From Rhodopirellula europaea 6C (lineage in GTDB: Bacteria > Planctomycetota > Planctomycetia > Pirellulales > Pirellulaceae), in contig NZ_ANMO01000266.1 in NCBI RefSeq assembly GCF_000338295.1, forward strand, positions 1 to 50,259: 50,259 bases of DNA, read 5' to 3'. The notes under the pieces were generated by a model that was given only the letters and a program-made list of their open reading frames with translations, had not been told where the DNA came from and did not search any database. A program made the translations under genes and the position numbers. This document shows positions 26,239 through 34,869 of this stretch, in pieces (position 1 is the stretch's first letter; each line of letters opens with the position of its first letter).

Positions 26239-27213
26239 GCTAACCGCTGGCAAAATTCGCATCGTTCCGCGGACTCCCGGTCTCGCGGTTTGGTCGGGAT
26301 TGCGAAGCGTGGCCCACATCCGGACCTGCGCATTTACCGGATGAACTTCGAGCGACACAAACGTCACCTCGCCGCCTAGCACGATGCTTTGATCTTTACC
26401 ATCAATCGACTGCGTCCATTCAAATTCGACAGGACGCCCCTTCAGCTCGCTTCCGTGCACGCGTCCGTCGACAAATCCGCTCACTCGGATCGGGTCCAAA
26501 GAAACAACACGCAGCAATGGTGCGCCGGCTTCGACCCACTCGCCCACCGAGACCATTGTTTCGGCCACACTGCCTTCGACCGGTGAATCAACGCGGTACT
26601 CAGACAACCTGAACTTGGCCATTTCCACCAACGATAGTTTCTCGTCCGCTTGGGCCTCCGCGACTTCCAACTCCTTGCGAGCCTGTTCAATCGACAACCC
26701 CGCTTGGTCGATCACCAACTGCAATCGATCAATTTCTGTCGCAGTCACGCTGTTCTGATAGCGTTTGTTCGCGTCGATGCTTTGCTCCAACTCACGCATC
26801 CGAACCTCGCGTGTCCGCTCGGCATATCGCTGATCAACATCGCTGGTCGATCGCAATTCAGCCGCCTTCGCGGCCGATTCGGCTGCCGCCAGTTCTGCCT
26901 TCGCCCGCCGATCGTCCAACTGAACGAGCACATCGCTTTTGGAAATTCCCTGTCCCTCGGTCACCGCTACCGACATGACTCGTCCGGCAATCGGTGCTGC
27001 CAATGTGATATCGGTGACCAAAACCGTTTGGGCATTTTCGATCACGATCGCATTCGAATCATCGGCAGATAAGACGGATGGTCCACCGACCGTCATCGCG
27101 ACCGTTACTGCAGCCAACGCCGCCGGAGTTGCGGCCATCCAGCGAAGCGTAAACGCATCAGCGAGACGATGGAACAGATTCGAAATTTTGAGTTCGGTGC
27201 CAGAAACGAGCAT
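26215..27213 (-). CDS. HlyD-family periplasmic adaptor (membrane fusion protein)
   Basis: The ATG at 27211-27213 is preceded at six bases by GGAGAG, a good ribosome binding site, so I prefer it to one at 27258. The 332-residue protein has an N-terminal hydrophobic helix at about residues 25-50 (MAATPAALAAVTVAMTVGG). A biotinyl/lipoyl-like half-domain follows (LAAPIAGRVMSVAVTEGQGI), then a long alpha-helical hairpin (about residues 95-200, rich in Ala/Glu/Arg) and the second half SPVEGSVAETMVSVGEWVEAG. Such proteins link an inner-membrane pump to an outer-membrane channel. No transporter gene adjoins, so its partner lies elsewhere. It is monocistronic and its end overlaps the terminator of the convergent regulator gene. 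Confidence 0.88.
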   Translation of the reverse strand: MLVSGTELKISNLFHRLADAFTLRWMAATPAALAAVTVAMTVGGPSVLSADDSNAIVIENAQTVLVTDITLAAPIAGRVMSVAVTEGQGISKSDVLVQLDDRRAKAELAAAESAAKAAELRSTSDVDQRYAERTREVRMRELEQSIDANKRYQNSVTATEIDRLQLVIDQAGLSIEQARKELEVAEAQADEKLSLVEMAKFRLSEYRVDSPVEGSVAETMVSVGEWVEAGAPLLRVVSLDPIRVSGFVDGRVHGSELKGRPVEFEWTQSIDGKDQSIVLGGEVTFVSLEVHPVNAQVRMWATLRNPDQTARPGVRGTMRILPAVSKAKSPAE

Positions 27214-27449
27214 CAGCAACTCTCCGACGAGGCATGTTGAGTGAATCAAACCAATCATCAGTCTAATTCAATCGCCGTCGACTGCCGCCCGCTTTCGAAA
27301 CGGGCTACTGATCAGGCAGAAATGCCAAACCGGGTCGGGATTTGTTACGATGCTCGCCGTCGGCTCATCATCTCGTCCAACACCATGCGACCGACCGACG
27401 AAACAAAGAAACTCATTCGTTCTCCTTGGAACCGCCCCCGGAAACTGTC

Positions 27450-27665
27450 GTGCAACAAGTCAAACTCTTCAAAGGTGTGGATTCCGAATTGCCCGAACTC
27501 GAGCGGCAAATCAATCGTTGGATCCGCAAAAGCGGTGCTCGTGTCCTTTCCATCAATGGCAACCTGGCGCCGGCGCCTGCCGCCGGCAGCGGCCCGATGA
27601 ATTCGTTCGCCGCCGGAGATGTCCTGATCATCGTGCACGTCGAAATTGACACGCCTCAGGGTTAA
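27450..27665 (+). CDS. Small conserved planctomycete protein
   Basis: A GTG start gives 71 residues beginning VQQVKLFKGVDSELPELERQ. A longer in-frame extension to 27342 exists but has the composition of a shadow. The pattern KLFKGVDSELPELERQ, then INRWIRKSGARVLSINGNLA and SFAAGDVLIIVHVEI is known to me from small uncharacterised planctomycete proteins (VKLFKG, a W, GNIAP and FIIV-type strand); I recall no function. Its stop codon directly abuts that of pyrE on the other strand with no spacer. Low-to-moderate confidence in the start, higher in the gene. Confidence 0.6.
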   Translation: MQQVKLFKGVDSELPELERQINRWIRKSGARVLSINGNLAPAPAAGSGPMNSFAAGDVLIIVHVEIDTPQG

Positions 27666-28247
27666 TCAGGGTTCCAAACCGAAATCGCGAATGGTCGTCA
27701 GCGTTTTCAGCTCGAGACCTTTCTGTGCGAATGCCTCGGCACCTCCCGCCAAGCGGTCGATGATCGCGAGCACGTACTGGACTTCCAGTCCGAATGCTTC
27801 GACCGCTTCCACGGCTTTCAATGCACTGCCGCCGCTGGTGATCACGTCTTCTACGATCACAACTTTTTGGCCGGGTGTGACAGGACCTTCGACCTGTTGC
27901 CCCATACCGTGCCCCTTGGGTTCCTTGCGAACCATAAAGCCTTTCAGATCCACGTCATCGCCACCGGCCAAAGTCACGATCGATGCGGTGATTGGATCGG
28001 CACCAATCGCCATTCCACCAACGGCCGCGGGCATGACACCAGATTCCTTTGCGTTCGCCAACACTACGTCCAGCATCGCTCGCCCAATCAAACCGGCACC
28101 CTTGGGGTGCAAAGTGACGCGGCGGCAGTCCAGGTAGTAGTTCGCTTTTTTGCCGCTTGCCAGCGTGAACTCACCACGCTGGAGTGCTTCGGTTTCCATC
28201 AAGGCGATCAACGGGGCAAGGTCACGATTGGCCGAGTCAGACGACAT
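27666..28247 (-). CDS. pyrE: Orotate phosphoribosyltransferase
   Basis: PyrE makes OMP from orotate and PRPP in pyrimidine synthesis. The protein from 28247 has 193 residues: RGEFTLASGKKANYYLDCRR at the start, the PRPP-binding signature VVIVEDVITSGGSALKAVEA, and the flexible loop RKEPKGHGMGQQVEG with the catalytic Lys. An in-frame upstream start at 28298 would add 17 residues without family resemblance. Its 3' end touches the convergent small gene. It faces a divergent large secreted-protein gene across about 200 bases. Confidence 0.95.
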   Translation of the reverse strand: MSSDSANRDLAPLIALMETEALQRGEFTLASGKKANYYLDCRRVTLHPKGAGLIGRAMLDVVLANAKESGVMPAAVGGMAIGADPITASIVTLAGGDDVDLKGFMVRKEPKGHGMGQQVEGPVTPGQKVVIVEDVITSGGSALKAVEAVEAFGLEVQYVLAIIDRLAGGAEAFAQKGLELKTLTTIRDFGLEP

Positions 28248-28452
28248 CCAAGTATTCTCCAGCGAGGAAGTGAGCGGTTCAATCGGAACGAATACCACAA
28301 TCGCTTCGATTCAGACACCCGCCCCAACCTATCCCAGCGGTCCAACCCGACAGCCGTTCGATTCACGATACCAATCGGGGCCTTGCATGGCGCCAGCACC
28401 GGCTAAAATACCCACTCCTCTCAACCCGCATATTCTCTCGCCAGCGTGCTCC

Positions 28453-30408
28453 ATGCCTTCCTCTGTTTTTCGCGGCTCCCTTCGTTTCGTCTTCGCGATC
28501 GCCTTCGCGGGTGCATCGGCTTGCGTGAACCAGGCTCTCGTGACCGCGGATGAAACGACTCAGTGGCTACAATTGATCGAGCAATCCAAGTCCGAGTTGG
28601 ATGCGAATCGACTGCCATCGCAAGAACAAACCGAAGCCGATGTGGTGGCGGCGATGAACGCGGCGGACGCTTTTTTTCAGCGAGTGACAGATCCTTCCAA
28701 CCACGATGCCTGGATGAGATTTCTGGACTTCGCCCCGCTTCAATCCGCGATCGAAGGCAATGAGTCCGTCGCGAAACGAGGCAACGCTGCGGTCGAGCTT
28801 TCTCAACGCCTCAGCGGCCCCGAGGAAGGCCTCGAGCTTTCACGATTGGTCGCACTGCGTGAGTCACTCGACCGCTACTTAGCTGCACTCCGCTATGGCA
28901 ATCCCGAACGCGGGCTCGCCGTGATCGAGCGGCAACTTGAAACACTTGCCGGCATCCTTTCGTCTGAAGAAAACGCTGACGAACAAACCGAATCCATGCC
29001 GCGAACGCTGGCCGATTTGTTCGGCGAAGAAGTCGCCCAAATCGAATCGATCGTCGAAACTCTGGCCGCAGCCAACCAAGCCAGCGATTTGGTTGCTCGC
29101 ATCACCGGACGTTACTCATCACCCAATCTGCGTGCCTTCGTCGACGGTCGCGTGATCAGTGACGCCATCACCCGTCCGGTCAACAATCCTGAACGAGTCA
29201 ATGATTGCTTGCTCGGCACCCGCATCATTGGCGACGCCCGAGTCGTCGGAAACGTTACTGGTTCGTTGCTACCGTCCGAGGGAAACATCCGTTTGCTCAT
29301 TCGACTCGACGGACAATTTTCGACATCAACGAAAGGCTACAACGGGCCGGTCACTCTACGATCATCCGGCTTCGGTCAAGTCTACGCGGCTCGACAATTG
29401 GTCATCACCGAAAAGCGAGTCTTTGCTGGCGAGCCAATCGCAACAGCCAGCCTTTCGACGCAGATCAATCAAATCAATCACCCGCTCAAACTCGTTCGCA
29501 AAATCGCTTCGAAGAAAGCGGCCGAGATGAAACCGCAAGCCGAAGCGATCTCTCGCAGAAAGCTACAAGATCGCTTGCTCGAAGGCTTTCGCCAACAAAC
29601 CGATAAAGAGGCGTCACGCACGTTCCCAGACCTCGATGCGAAGATGAGCCCATGGTTGCGTCGACTGGACCTCCCCGCACCGACTCGCACGATCGGATCA
29701 ACCACCGATACAGTGCATGTGCGAGCGACCATGCGGCGACCGTTCGGGTTGTCTGCCCCGGGTGAAGGCCCATCTCTGTCGATGGTTCGAACCGCGACCT
29801 CATCGGGAACCTACCCCGGTGGCTACAGCGCCGCGATCCAGGTGCACGAAAGTATCCTGAACAACACCGTGATGAAGTTGTTGGCCGGAGAAACATTCAC
29901 GCCAGAAAAACTGCGCGACCTCACCAGCTCGTTCGGCATCCCTTCGGACAAAGACGCGTCCGCGGAAACGGATGTGACCGACGACGAACCAGCAGAATCT
30001 TTCGAAGTCGACTTCTCCGGGTTCCGTCCGGTCTACTTCGAAGCTCGCGACCAAACCCTTCGAATCGGGTTGCGTGGCGATCGCTTTGCTCAAGGTGACC
30101 GGGAACTGGATCGCCGATTGGAAGTTTCCGCGGTGTATCGTCCCGCGATCACCGAAGACGGACGCATGATCCTGATTCGCGACGAAGACATCGATTTGAA
30201 ATTCCCTGGTGGCCGTCGCTTGACGCTTTCACAAACCGCCATCAAAGCCAACATCGAAGAAGGCTTTGACAAGCTGTTCCCGATGACGCTTCTTCATCGC
30301 GAATGGACGCTTCCATCAACGCTGCAGCTACCTACACTCGCGGGCCGCTCCGCCAAGGTCATCGGCATCGACGCCCAAGACGGCTGGCTCACCCTCGTCG
30401 TCCGCTAG
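28453..30408 (+). CDS. Large secreted protein of unknown function
   Basis: The ATG at 28453 yields a 651-residue protein with a signal peptide (SLRFVFAIAFAGASACVNQA). There is no membrane helix. Residues 30-200 are helical and rich in Glu/Ala/Leu. From about 240 onward it is beta-rich: ITGRYSSPNLRAFVDGRVIS, GDARVVGNVTGSLLPSEGNI, RLLIRLDGQFSTSTKGYNGP. A Lys/Arg-rich segment lies at about residues 335-385. I do not recognise a family; the pattern of a large periplasmic or cell-surface protein, without enzymatic motif, is common in planctomycetes. A frame upstream to 28150 is open but lies antisense to pyrE. The copper ATPase follows after 141 bases containing a direct repeat. Confidence 0.78.
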   Translation: MPSSVFRGSLRFVFAIAFAGASACVNQALVTADETTQWLQLIEQSKSELDANRLPSQEQTEADVVAAMNAADAFFQRVTDPSNHDAWMRFLDFAPLQSAIEGNESVAKRGNAAVELSQRLSGPEEGLELSRLVALRESLDRYLAALRYGNPERGLAVIERQLETLAGILSSEENADEQTESMPRTLADLFGEEVAQIESIVETLAAANQASDLVARITGRYSSPNLRAFVDGRVISDAITRPVNNPERVNDCLLGTRIIGDARVVGNVTGSLLPSEGNIRLLIRLDGQFSTSTKGYNGPVTLRSSGFGQVYAARQLVITEKRVFAGEPIATASLSTQINQINHPLKLVRKIASKKAAEMKPQAEAISRRKLQDRLLEGFRQQTDKEASRTFPDLDAKMSPWLRRLDLPAPTRTIGSTTDTVHVRATMRRPFGLSAPGEGPSLSMVRTATSSGTYPGGYSAAIQVHESILNNTVMKLLAGETFTPEKLRDLTSSFGIPSDKDASAETDVTDDEPAESFEVDFSGFRPVYFEARDQTLRIGLRGDRFAQGDRELDRRLEVSAVYRPAITEDGRMILIRDEDIDLKFPGGRRLTLSQTAIKANIEEGFDKLFPMTLLHREWTLPSTLQLPTLAGRSAKVIGIDAQDGWLTLVVR

Positions 30409-30415
30409 TCCACCC

Positions 30416-30478
30416 ACGATGGTCACCCAAGACCGTCGCCGAACAACACCCGTACGATAGTCACCCAAGACCGTCGCC
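30416..30478 (+). repeat. Direct 25-bp repeat upstream of the copper ATPase
   Basis: ACGATGGTCACCCAAGACCG plus TCGCC (30416-30440) recurs at 30454-30478 with one mismatch (ATGGTC versus ATAGTC), period 38 bp. Tandem sites of this kind may bind a regulator, or may be a small repeat duplication. It lies 70-135 bases before the copA ATG. Confidence 0.65.
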
Positions 30479-30549
30479 CAACTGCCCACAGAACAGTCGG
30501 AATGAGAATTGCGTAAGCTGCAGGGATACCTCCTTCCCAAGCCAACGCA

Positions 30550-32946
30550 ATGAATCCTACCGAAATCCAAGCCATCGACCCCGTCTGCGGCATGTCGGTG
30601 GACCCTGCCAAGTCTCTCTCCAGTCGTCACGACGGCCGAACCTTCTACTTTTGCTGTGCTGGCTGCCAGAAGAAGTTTGAAGCTGACCCCGATGGTGTTC
30701 TGGAATCTCGAAAGACAAAAAACGCTGATTCCAAATCGTCGGACTGCTGCGGAACCAAACCATCTTGCTGCGGTGGCGGTTCACACGGCAAGTCGCAAAC
30801 CAGCACGACCGACGATCCCGAAGCCGTCTACACCTGTCCAATGCACCTGGAGATCGAACAGATCGGCCCGGGAGACTGCCCGATCTGCGGGATGGATTTG
30901 GAACCCAAGTTCGTTGATCCGACGTCTTCGGGGGACGAAGCCCAGTACAACGATATGAAACGCCGGTTCTGGATCGGCGTCGCACTTTCGGTTCCGCTGT
31001 TAATCCTGTCGATGGGGCCTATGATCGGCCTTCCCATCAATCGCTGGATCTCGCCCAGCATCAACGGCTGGCTGCAATTCGCACTCGCGACTCCCGTCGT
31101 GTTCTGGTGCGGATGGCCCCTTCTGGTCCGCGGTGCCAAATCGTTCCGATCTTGGAACCTCAACATGTTCTCCTTGATCGCGTTGGGATCATTGGCCGCG
31201 TTCGGATTCAGCACCCTCGCGATTCTGCTTCCCGACTGGATCCCCGCTGCTTTCTACGAAGCCGACCGACCACCGCTGTACTTCGAAGCGGCCGCGGTGA
31301 TCATCACGTTGGTGCTGCTCGGCCAAGTCCTCGAACTGCGAGCTCGCCAACAAACCGGCGGTGCGATCCGCGAACTGATGCAGCTCACACCTGACACCGC
31401 CCATCGAATCGATGGGGACGACGAACGAGATGTCTCCCTCGACGAAATTCAATCGGGCGACCGCTTGCGAATTCGACCAGGCGAGAAGATCCCCGTCGAC
31501 GGCGAAGTCACCAGCGGATCCTCGCGGGTTGACGAATCAATGCTGACGGGCGAACCAGTCCCGGTTGAAAAGAACGAAGGCGACACGCTCACCGGAGGAA
31601 CGCTCAATCAATCGGGTTCGCTGGAGATGACAGCCACACAAGTGGGCAGCGACACGGTCCTGCACCGGATCGTGCAAATGGTCGCCGACGCTCAACGCAG
31701 CCAAGCCCCAATTCAAAAACTCGTCGATCAAGTGGCCCAGTACTTTGTGCCAGCCGTCATCCTCAGTTCCATTCTCGCGTTCATCGCGTGGTCAATCCTT
31801 GGCCCCGAACCTTCGCTGGCCTACGCCTTCGTATCCGCGATCGCCGTTTTGATTATCGCCTGCCCGTGTGCACTGGGGCTAGCAACTCCCATGTCAGTCA
31901 TGGTGGGCGTGGGACGGGGTGCCAAAGAAGGCGTCTTGATTCGCGATGCGGAAATCCTGGAGATCATGGAAAAGGTCGATACTGTCGTCGTCGACAAAAC
32001 GGGAACCCTCACCAAGGGGCGTCCCACGGTCACCGCAATCGAATCGCAAGGCGACTGGAGCGAATCCGATGTCTTGTCGATTGCCGCCGCGGTCGAACAA
32101 TCCAGCGAACATCCGCTCGGCCGAGCGATCGTCGAATACACAGACTCCGTCGACACTCAAAAACGTGTCGCAAAGGATTTTCAAAGCACAACCGGGAAAG
32201 GCGTGGTTGCTCAGGTCGATGGCAAACAGGTTGCGATCGGCAACCCCAATTGGTTGTCCGATCTGAATGTGGCGGGCTTGGACGCTGTGCACGATCAAGC
32301 GGAACAGTACCAAGCGGACGCAGCCACGGTGGTTTACGTCGCTATCGATCGCTCGCTCGCCGCAATCATTGCCATCAAAGATCCGATCAAGCCGAGCACG
32401 CCCGATGCGATCAAAGCCCTGCACTCACTGGGTCTGCAAGTCATGATGCTGACCGGCGACGCTCGATCCACCGCCGAGGCCGTGGCGCAACAACTTGGGA
32501 TCGATGACTTCCGAGCGAACGTGTCACCGGAAGCCAAACACGACTTCGTTCAGCAACTCAAGCAAGAGGGCAAAACGGTTGCGATGTGTGGTGACGGCAT
32601 CAACGACGCACCGGCCCTGGCCGCATCCAATGTCGGAATCGCAATGGGCACCGGAACCAGCGTCGCGATGGAGTCGGCTGGAGTGACATTGGTCGGCGGT
32701 GACTTGCGAGGCGTGGTCGCCGCGAAACAGCTCAGCCAAAAGACGATGCGAAACATCCGCCAAAACCTATTTTTCGCGTTCGCGTACAACGCCTTGGGAA
32801 TCCCCATCGCGGCCGGTCTGCTGTATCCATTCTTTGGAATCTTGCTCAGCCCCATGATCGCCGCCGCCGCGATGAGCTTCAGCAGCGTCTCCGTCATCGG
32901 CAACGCCCTTCGACTCCGCACCATCCAGCTGAACGCACCGAACTAA
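30550..32946 (+). CDS. copA: Copper-translocating P1B-type ATPase with YHS and metal-binding N terminus
   Basis: The 798-residue protein exports Cu(I). Residues 10-50 form a YHS domain ([13 protein letters not shown], then [19 protein letters not shown]). A Cys-rich linker [18 protein letters not shown] follows, then a heavy-metal-binding motif [20 protein letters not shown]. The pump core has CPC in the membrane (C438, C440 in [13 protein letters not shown]), the phosphorylated Asp at residue 482 in DKTGTLT, the TGES equivalent [13 protein letters not shown] in [10 protein letters not shown] and [14 protein letters not shown]. There is no N-terminal HMA domain, the more usual form. The start lies downstream of a 25-bp direct repeat. 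No copper chaperone or CopY/CueR gene adjoins. Family call very firm; Cu(I) versus Ag(I) is not decided. Confidence 0.95.
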   Translation: MNPTEIQAIDPVCGMSVDPAKSLSSRHDGRTFYFCCAGCQKKFEADPDGVLESRKTKNADSKSSDCCGTKPSCCGGGSHGKSQTSTTDDPEAVYTCPMHLEIEQIGPGDCPICGMDLEPKFVDPTSSGDEAQYNDMKRRFWIGVALSVPLLILSMGPMIGLPINRWISPSINGWLQFALATPVVFWCGWPLLVRGAKSFRSWNLNMFSLIALGSLAAFGFSTLAILLPDWIPAAFYEADRPPLYFEAAAVIITLVLLGQVLELRARQQTGGAIRELMQLTPDTAHRIDGDDERDVSLDEIQSGDRLRIRPGEKIPVDGEVTSGSSRVDESMLTGEPVPVEKNEGDTLTGGTLNQSGSLEMTATQVGSDTVLHRIVQMVADAQRSQAPIQKLVDQVAQYFVPAVILSSILAFIAWSILGPEPSLAYAFVSAIAVLIIACPCALGLATPMSVMVGVGRGAKEGVLIRDAEILEIMEKVDTVVVDKTGTLTKGRPTVTAIESQGDWSESDVLSIAAAVEQSSEHPLGRAIVEYTDSVDTQKRVAKDFQSTTGKGVVAQVDGKQVAIGNPNWLSDLNVAGLDAVHDQAEQYQADAATVVYVAIDRSLAAIIAIKDPIKPSTPDAIKALHSLGLQVMMLTGDARSTAEAVAQQLGIDDFRANVSPEAKHDFVQQLKQEGKTVAMCGDGINDAPALAASNVGIAMGTGTSVAMESAGVTLVGGDLRGVVAAKQLSQKTMRNIRQNLFFAFAYNALGIPIAAGLLYPFFGILLSPMIAAAAMSFSSVSVIGNALRLRTIQLNAPN

Positions 32947-33008
32947 ATTGATGACGATCCTTGGACTCACGTTCGGAGTGGGATACGCGGCGGTTCGCGT
33001 CTGACTCT

Positions 33009-33036
33009 GTTAGCGGCAGGGCGCAAGCCCTCCGGT
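33009..33036 (+). repeat. REP-like repeat, copy 1
   Basis: Begins GTTAGCGGCAGGGCGCAAGC and ends CCTCCGGT (28 bases). The inner GGGCGCAAGCCC is a palindrome. It lies 45 bases beyond the 3' end of the RAYT gene; copies 2 and 3 lie on the other side. Confidence 0.85.
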
Positions 33037-33080
33037 TCCGCACGCAACCACCAAACCGACGTCGGACTCACATTGCTGAC

Positions 33081-33596
33081 TCATAACGAGTTCGCACTCG
33101 AACCGCCTACGTCCTGAGCTTCCGACGCGTACGTTGTCGCAGCCGCAAGCGAATCCTCATCAAACAAATATCTCACACTTCCCTTCCGCGTCCACCAGCG
33201 ATCACGCACGCATTCTTCAGCGACACCCAACTGACGCTCACGTTCTTTCATCCGCCGCTTGCCCCATGACTTCAATTGATCTCGAACCTTCTCACCGTCG
33301 TAGTTCGGTGCCGTCACAACAACATGACAATGGTTGGTTCGACAATTGACAGCGTGCAAATACCAACACCGCTTTTTGCAATGTTCGCGAACGACGGATT
33401 CGATCATTGTTCGCTGCTCTGGTAACAAAATGACTGCCGATTCGATCATCTGGCCACGACACCAATTCGCGAGCCGAGGTTGCGGCACCTGGTCCCCGCG
33501 ATGCCACTTGGTCCAGCCGCGATCATCGCCTGGCATCCAGGTTCCATAGCACGTCCAAGTCAAAAAGAATGCAATTGGGTCGTCTTGCAACCTCAA
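33081..33596 (-). CDS. REP-associated tyrosine transposase (RAYT, Y1/HUH family)
   Basis: The 171-residue protein is a single-domain HUH transposase of the IS200-like Y1 superfamily: FFLTWTCYGTWMPGDDRGW at the N terminus, the metal-binding HUH pair in TNHCHVVVTAPN, and a C-terminal Tyr in ATTYASEAQD. RAYTs mobilise or maintain flanking REP sequences. Here 28-bp REP-like repeats sit on both sides (33009, 33756, 33830), the classic arrangement. No terminal inverted repeats or target duplication of an autonomous insertion sequence are seen, so I call it a domesticated RAYT rather than an IS. The reading frame appears intact. The family is a bacterial group with unclear cellular role. Confidence 0.9.
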   Translation of the reverse strand: MRLQDDPIAFFLTWTCYGTWMPGDDRGWTKWHRGDQVPQPRLANWCRGQMIESAVILLPEQRTMIESVVREHCKKRCWYLHAVNCRTNHCHVVVTAPNYDGEKVRDQLKSWGKRRMKERERQLGVAEECVRDRWWTRKGSVRYLFDEDSLAAATTYASEAQDVGGSSANSL

Positions 33597-33755
33597 ACTC
33601 CTCGTGAAATGAGCGGTTCAGTTCGGACACGTTGCTCACTCTTCGGTGCTACCGGAGCAAGCCGTACGGTGCCGCTTGTATTCTACCTGGTAAACAGATA
33701 ACTCATTTCCTTCCCGGATCGCCTAGTACGTCAACTGAAAATGCGAAGACCGGCA

Positions 33756-33783
33756 CCGGGCGGCTTGCGCCACTCCGCTAACA
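33756..33783 (-). repeat. REP-like repeat, copy 2 (inverted)
   Basis: On the minus strand it reads GTTAGCGGAGTGGCGCAAGC then CGCCCGGT. It keeps GTTAGCGG, GGCGCAAGCC and CCGGT of copies 1 and 3 and carries compensating changes (CAGGG/CCCTC to AGTGG/CGCCC), so the stem is partly preserved. It is head-to-head with copy 3, 46 bases away. Confidence 0.8.
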
Positions 33784-33829
33784 AAATCTCGCTCCCGTCA
33801 AGTCTTCGGTCAACCAAATCCCCACCCTC

Positions 33830-33857
33830 GTTAGCGGCAGGGCGCGAGCCCTCCGGT
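33830..33857 (+). repeat. REP-like repeat, copy 3
   Basis: Identical to copy 1 except for one base (GCGCGAGC instead of GCGCAAGC). Same orientation as copy 1. Confidence 0.85.
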
Positions 33858-33915
33858 CCCACACGGCAATCCAGCAAGCACCGTCACCGCGACAAGATTC
33901 GCCGCCGGAGTTCCG

Positions 33916-34272
33916 TCACCTCGTTCCTTGATCCGGCCTACGAGACTCGCGCAAACCATTTGTGTTTCGGCACGACCCCAGATCCTCTCCTTGAAGCCAG
34001 CGCGCTGTCACCATGGAAGCGGACTCGATATTGCACGCAATGAAACTGGCGACGGCATTGTCCCACGTTTCGTCAATTGACCAGTCTTCCAGATCGACCG
34101 AGATGTCACCCCCTAAGTCAGTGTCAATCCACACGTGCCGATTTGGGAACTCAAGGCTTTGAAACGATATTGTTGTGAGACCACACTCCGCACGATTCGT
34201 CTCTCTCAAGCCGACCTCACCGATCAACGCGGACCGAAGTTCGAGCGTTGGTTTGGATTTTGGAATCAACAT
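33916..34272 (-). CDS. Small acidic hypothetical protein
   Basis: The 118-residue protein starts MLIPKSKPTLELRSALIGEV and has a Trp/Asp-rich middle (HVWIDTDLGGDISVDLEDWS, then IDETWDNAVASFIACNIES). I cannot assign a family; the composition resembles small immunity-type or uncharacterised proteins, but this is only an impression. The ATG is preceded by GGAGGG, a strong ribosome binding site for this genome, supporting a real gene. The last 25 residues are more basic and less protein-like; a recent change in the 3' end is possible. It lies beside the RAYT locus and is followed on the same strand by nothing but REP copies. Confidence 0.6.
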   Translation of the reverse strand: MLIPKSKPTLELRSALIGEVGLRETNRAECGLTTISFQSLEFPNRHVWIDTDLGGDISVDLEDWSIDETWDNAVASFIACNIESASMVTARWLQGEDLGSCRNTNGLRESRRPDQGTR

Positions 34273-34307
34273 AGTCCCTCCAATTTCCTCTGCCCTATTG
34301 CCAGGAT

Positions 34308-34607
34308 CTAAAGCTTCTTCTCCACCACGCTATCGATCTTGTCCTGCATGCTTTGCTCGCGATCGGTACGCGTTCCGACTTTGATGTTGGTCGTGATGCG
34401 TGGAGCACCGATCGCGTGCACACGTTCGTGGCAAACCTTGATCGCCGCGAACACTTCGTCCCACTCACCTTCGATGTTCGTGCCATACGCGTGAAGTTGG
34501 TGTTCCAAGCCAGCTTCTTCCAATACTTTCTGGCACTCGGCAACGTACTTACCCACCGAAACTCCCACGCCCATCGGGACGACACATAAATCGACAATGA
34601 CTTTCAT
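34308..34607 (-). CDS. UPF0045/MTH1187-family thiamine-binding protein
   Basis: The ATG at 34607 gives 99 residues: MKVIVDLCVVPMGVGVSVGK, YVAECQKVLEEAGLEHQLHA, YGTNIEGEWDEVFAAIKVCH. This ferredoxin-like fold binds thiamine or hydroxymethylpyrimidine in characterised members and is often found in operons for thiamine precursor transport. An in-frame start six codons earlier is also possible. It is 35 bases upstream of the acidic hypothetical gene on the same strand. No thiamine operon or TPP riboswitch is visible nearby. Confidence 0.9.
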   Translation of the reverse strand: MKVIVDLCVVPMGVGVSVGKYVAECQKVLEEAGLEHQLHAYGTNIEGEWDEVFAAIKVCHERVHAIGAPRITTNIKVGTRTDREQSMQDKIDSVVEKKL

Positions 34608-34869
34608 CTCAGTTGAATCCCTCACTCTTTGGCTCGTTCGGTTGATTGCCCTTTGAGTTTACGCGGTCGTGACTTCAACGGCACCGCCCATCGACATACG
34701 ACCTGTAATTCAAGCCTGGAACGAACAACCAGATTCGCCTGCGTTCTCGCAAATTCGACGCGATACCCCAGAAAAGATCGGACTTTCGAGAACCACCCGA
34801 TTTCGCTACCGTCGGATCGAAATATGAAAGCAAAGTACATTTCCGGCGGTCGTGTCGGAGGAATGCAGG

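Larger units (their letters stand above)
33597..33915. other. REP-containing spacer upstream of the RAYT gene
   Basis: No gene. It carries REP copies 2 (inverted) and 3 (direct), the control region of the minus-strand RAYT gene, and otherwise unremarkable sequence. Confidence 0.6.

Noticed and set aside
33081-33596. Autonomous IS200/IS605 insertion sequence
   Set aside because: There is no tnpB, no typical subterminal hairpins at the gene ends and the flanks are REP-like; RAYT fits better.
33009-33857. CRISPR array
   Set aside because: Only three repeats, in mixed orientation and with irregular spacing, around a RAYT gene; no cas genes.
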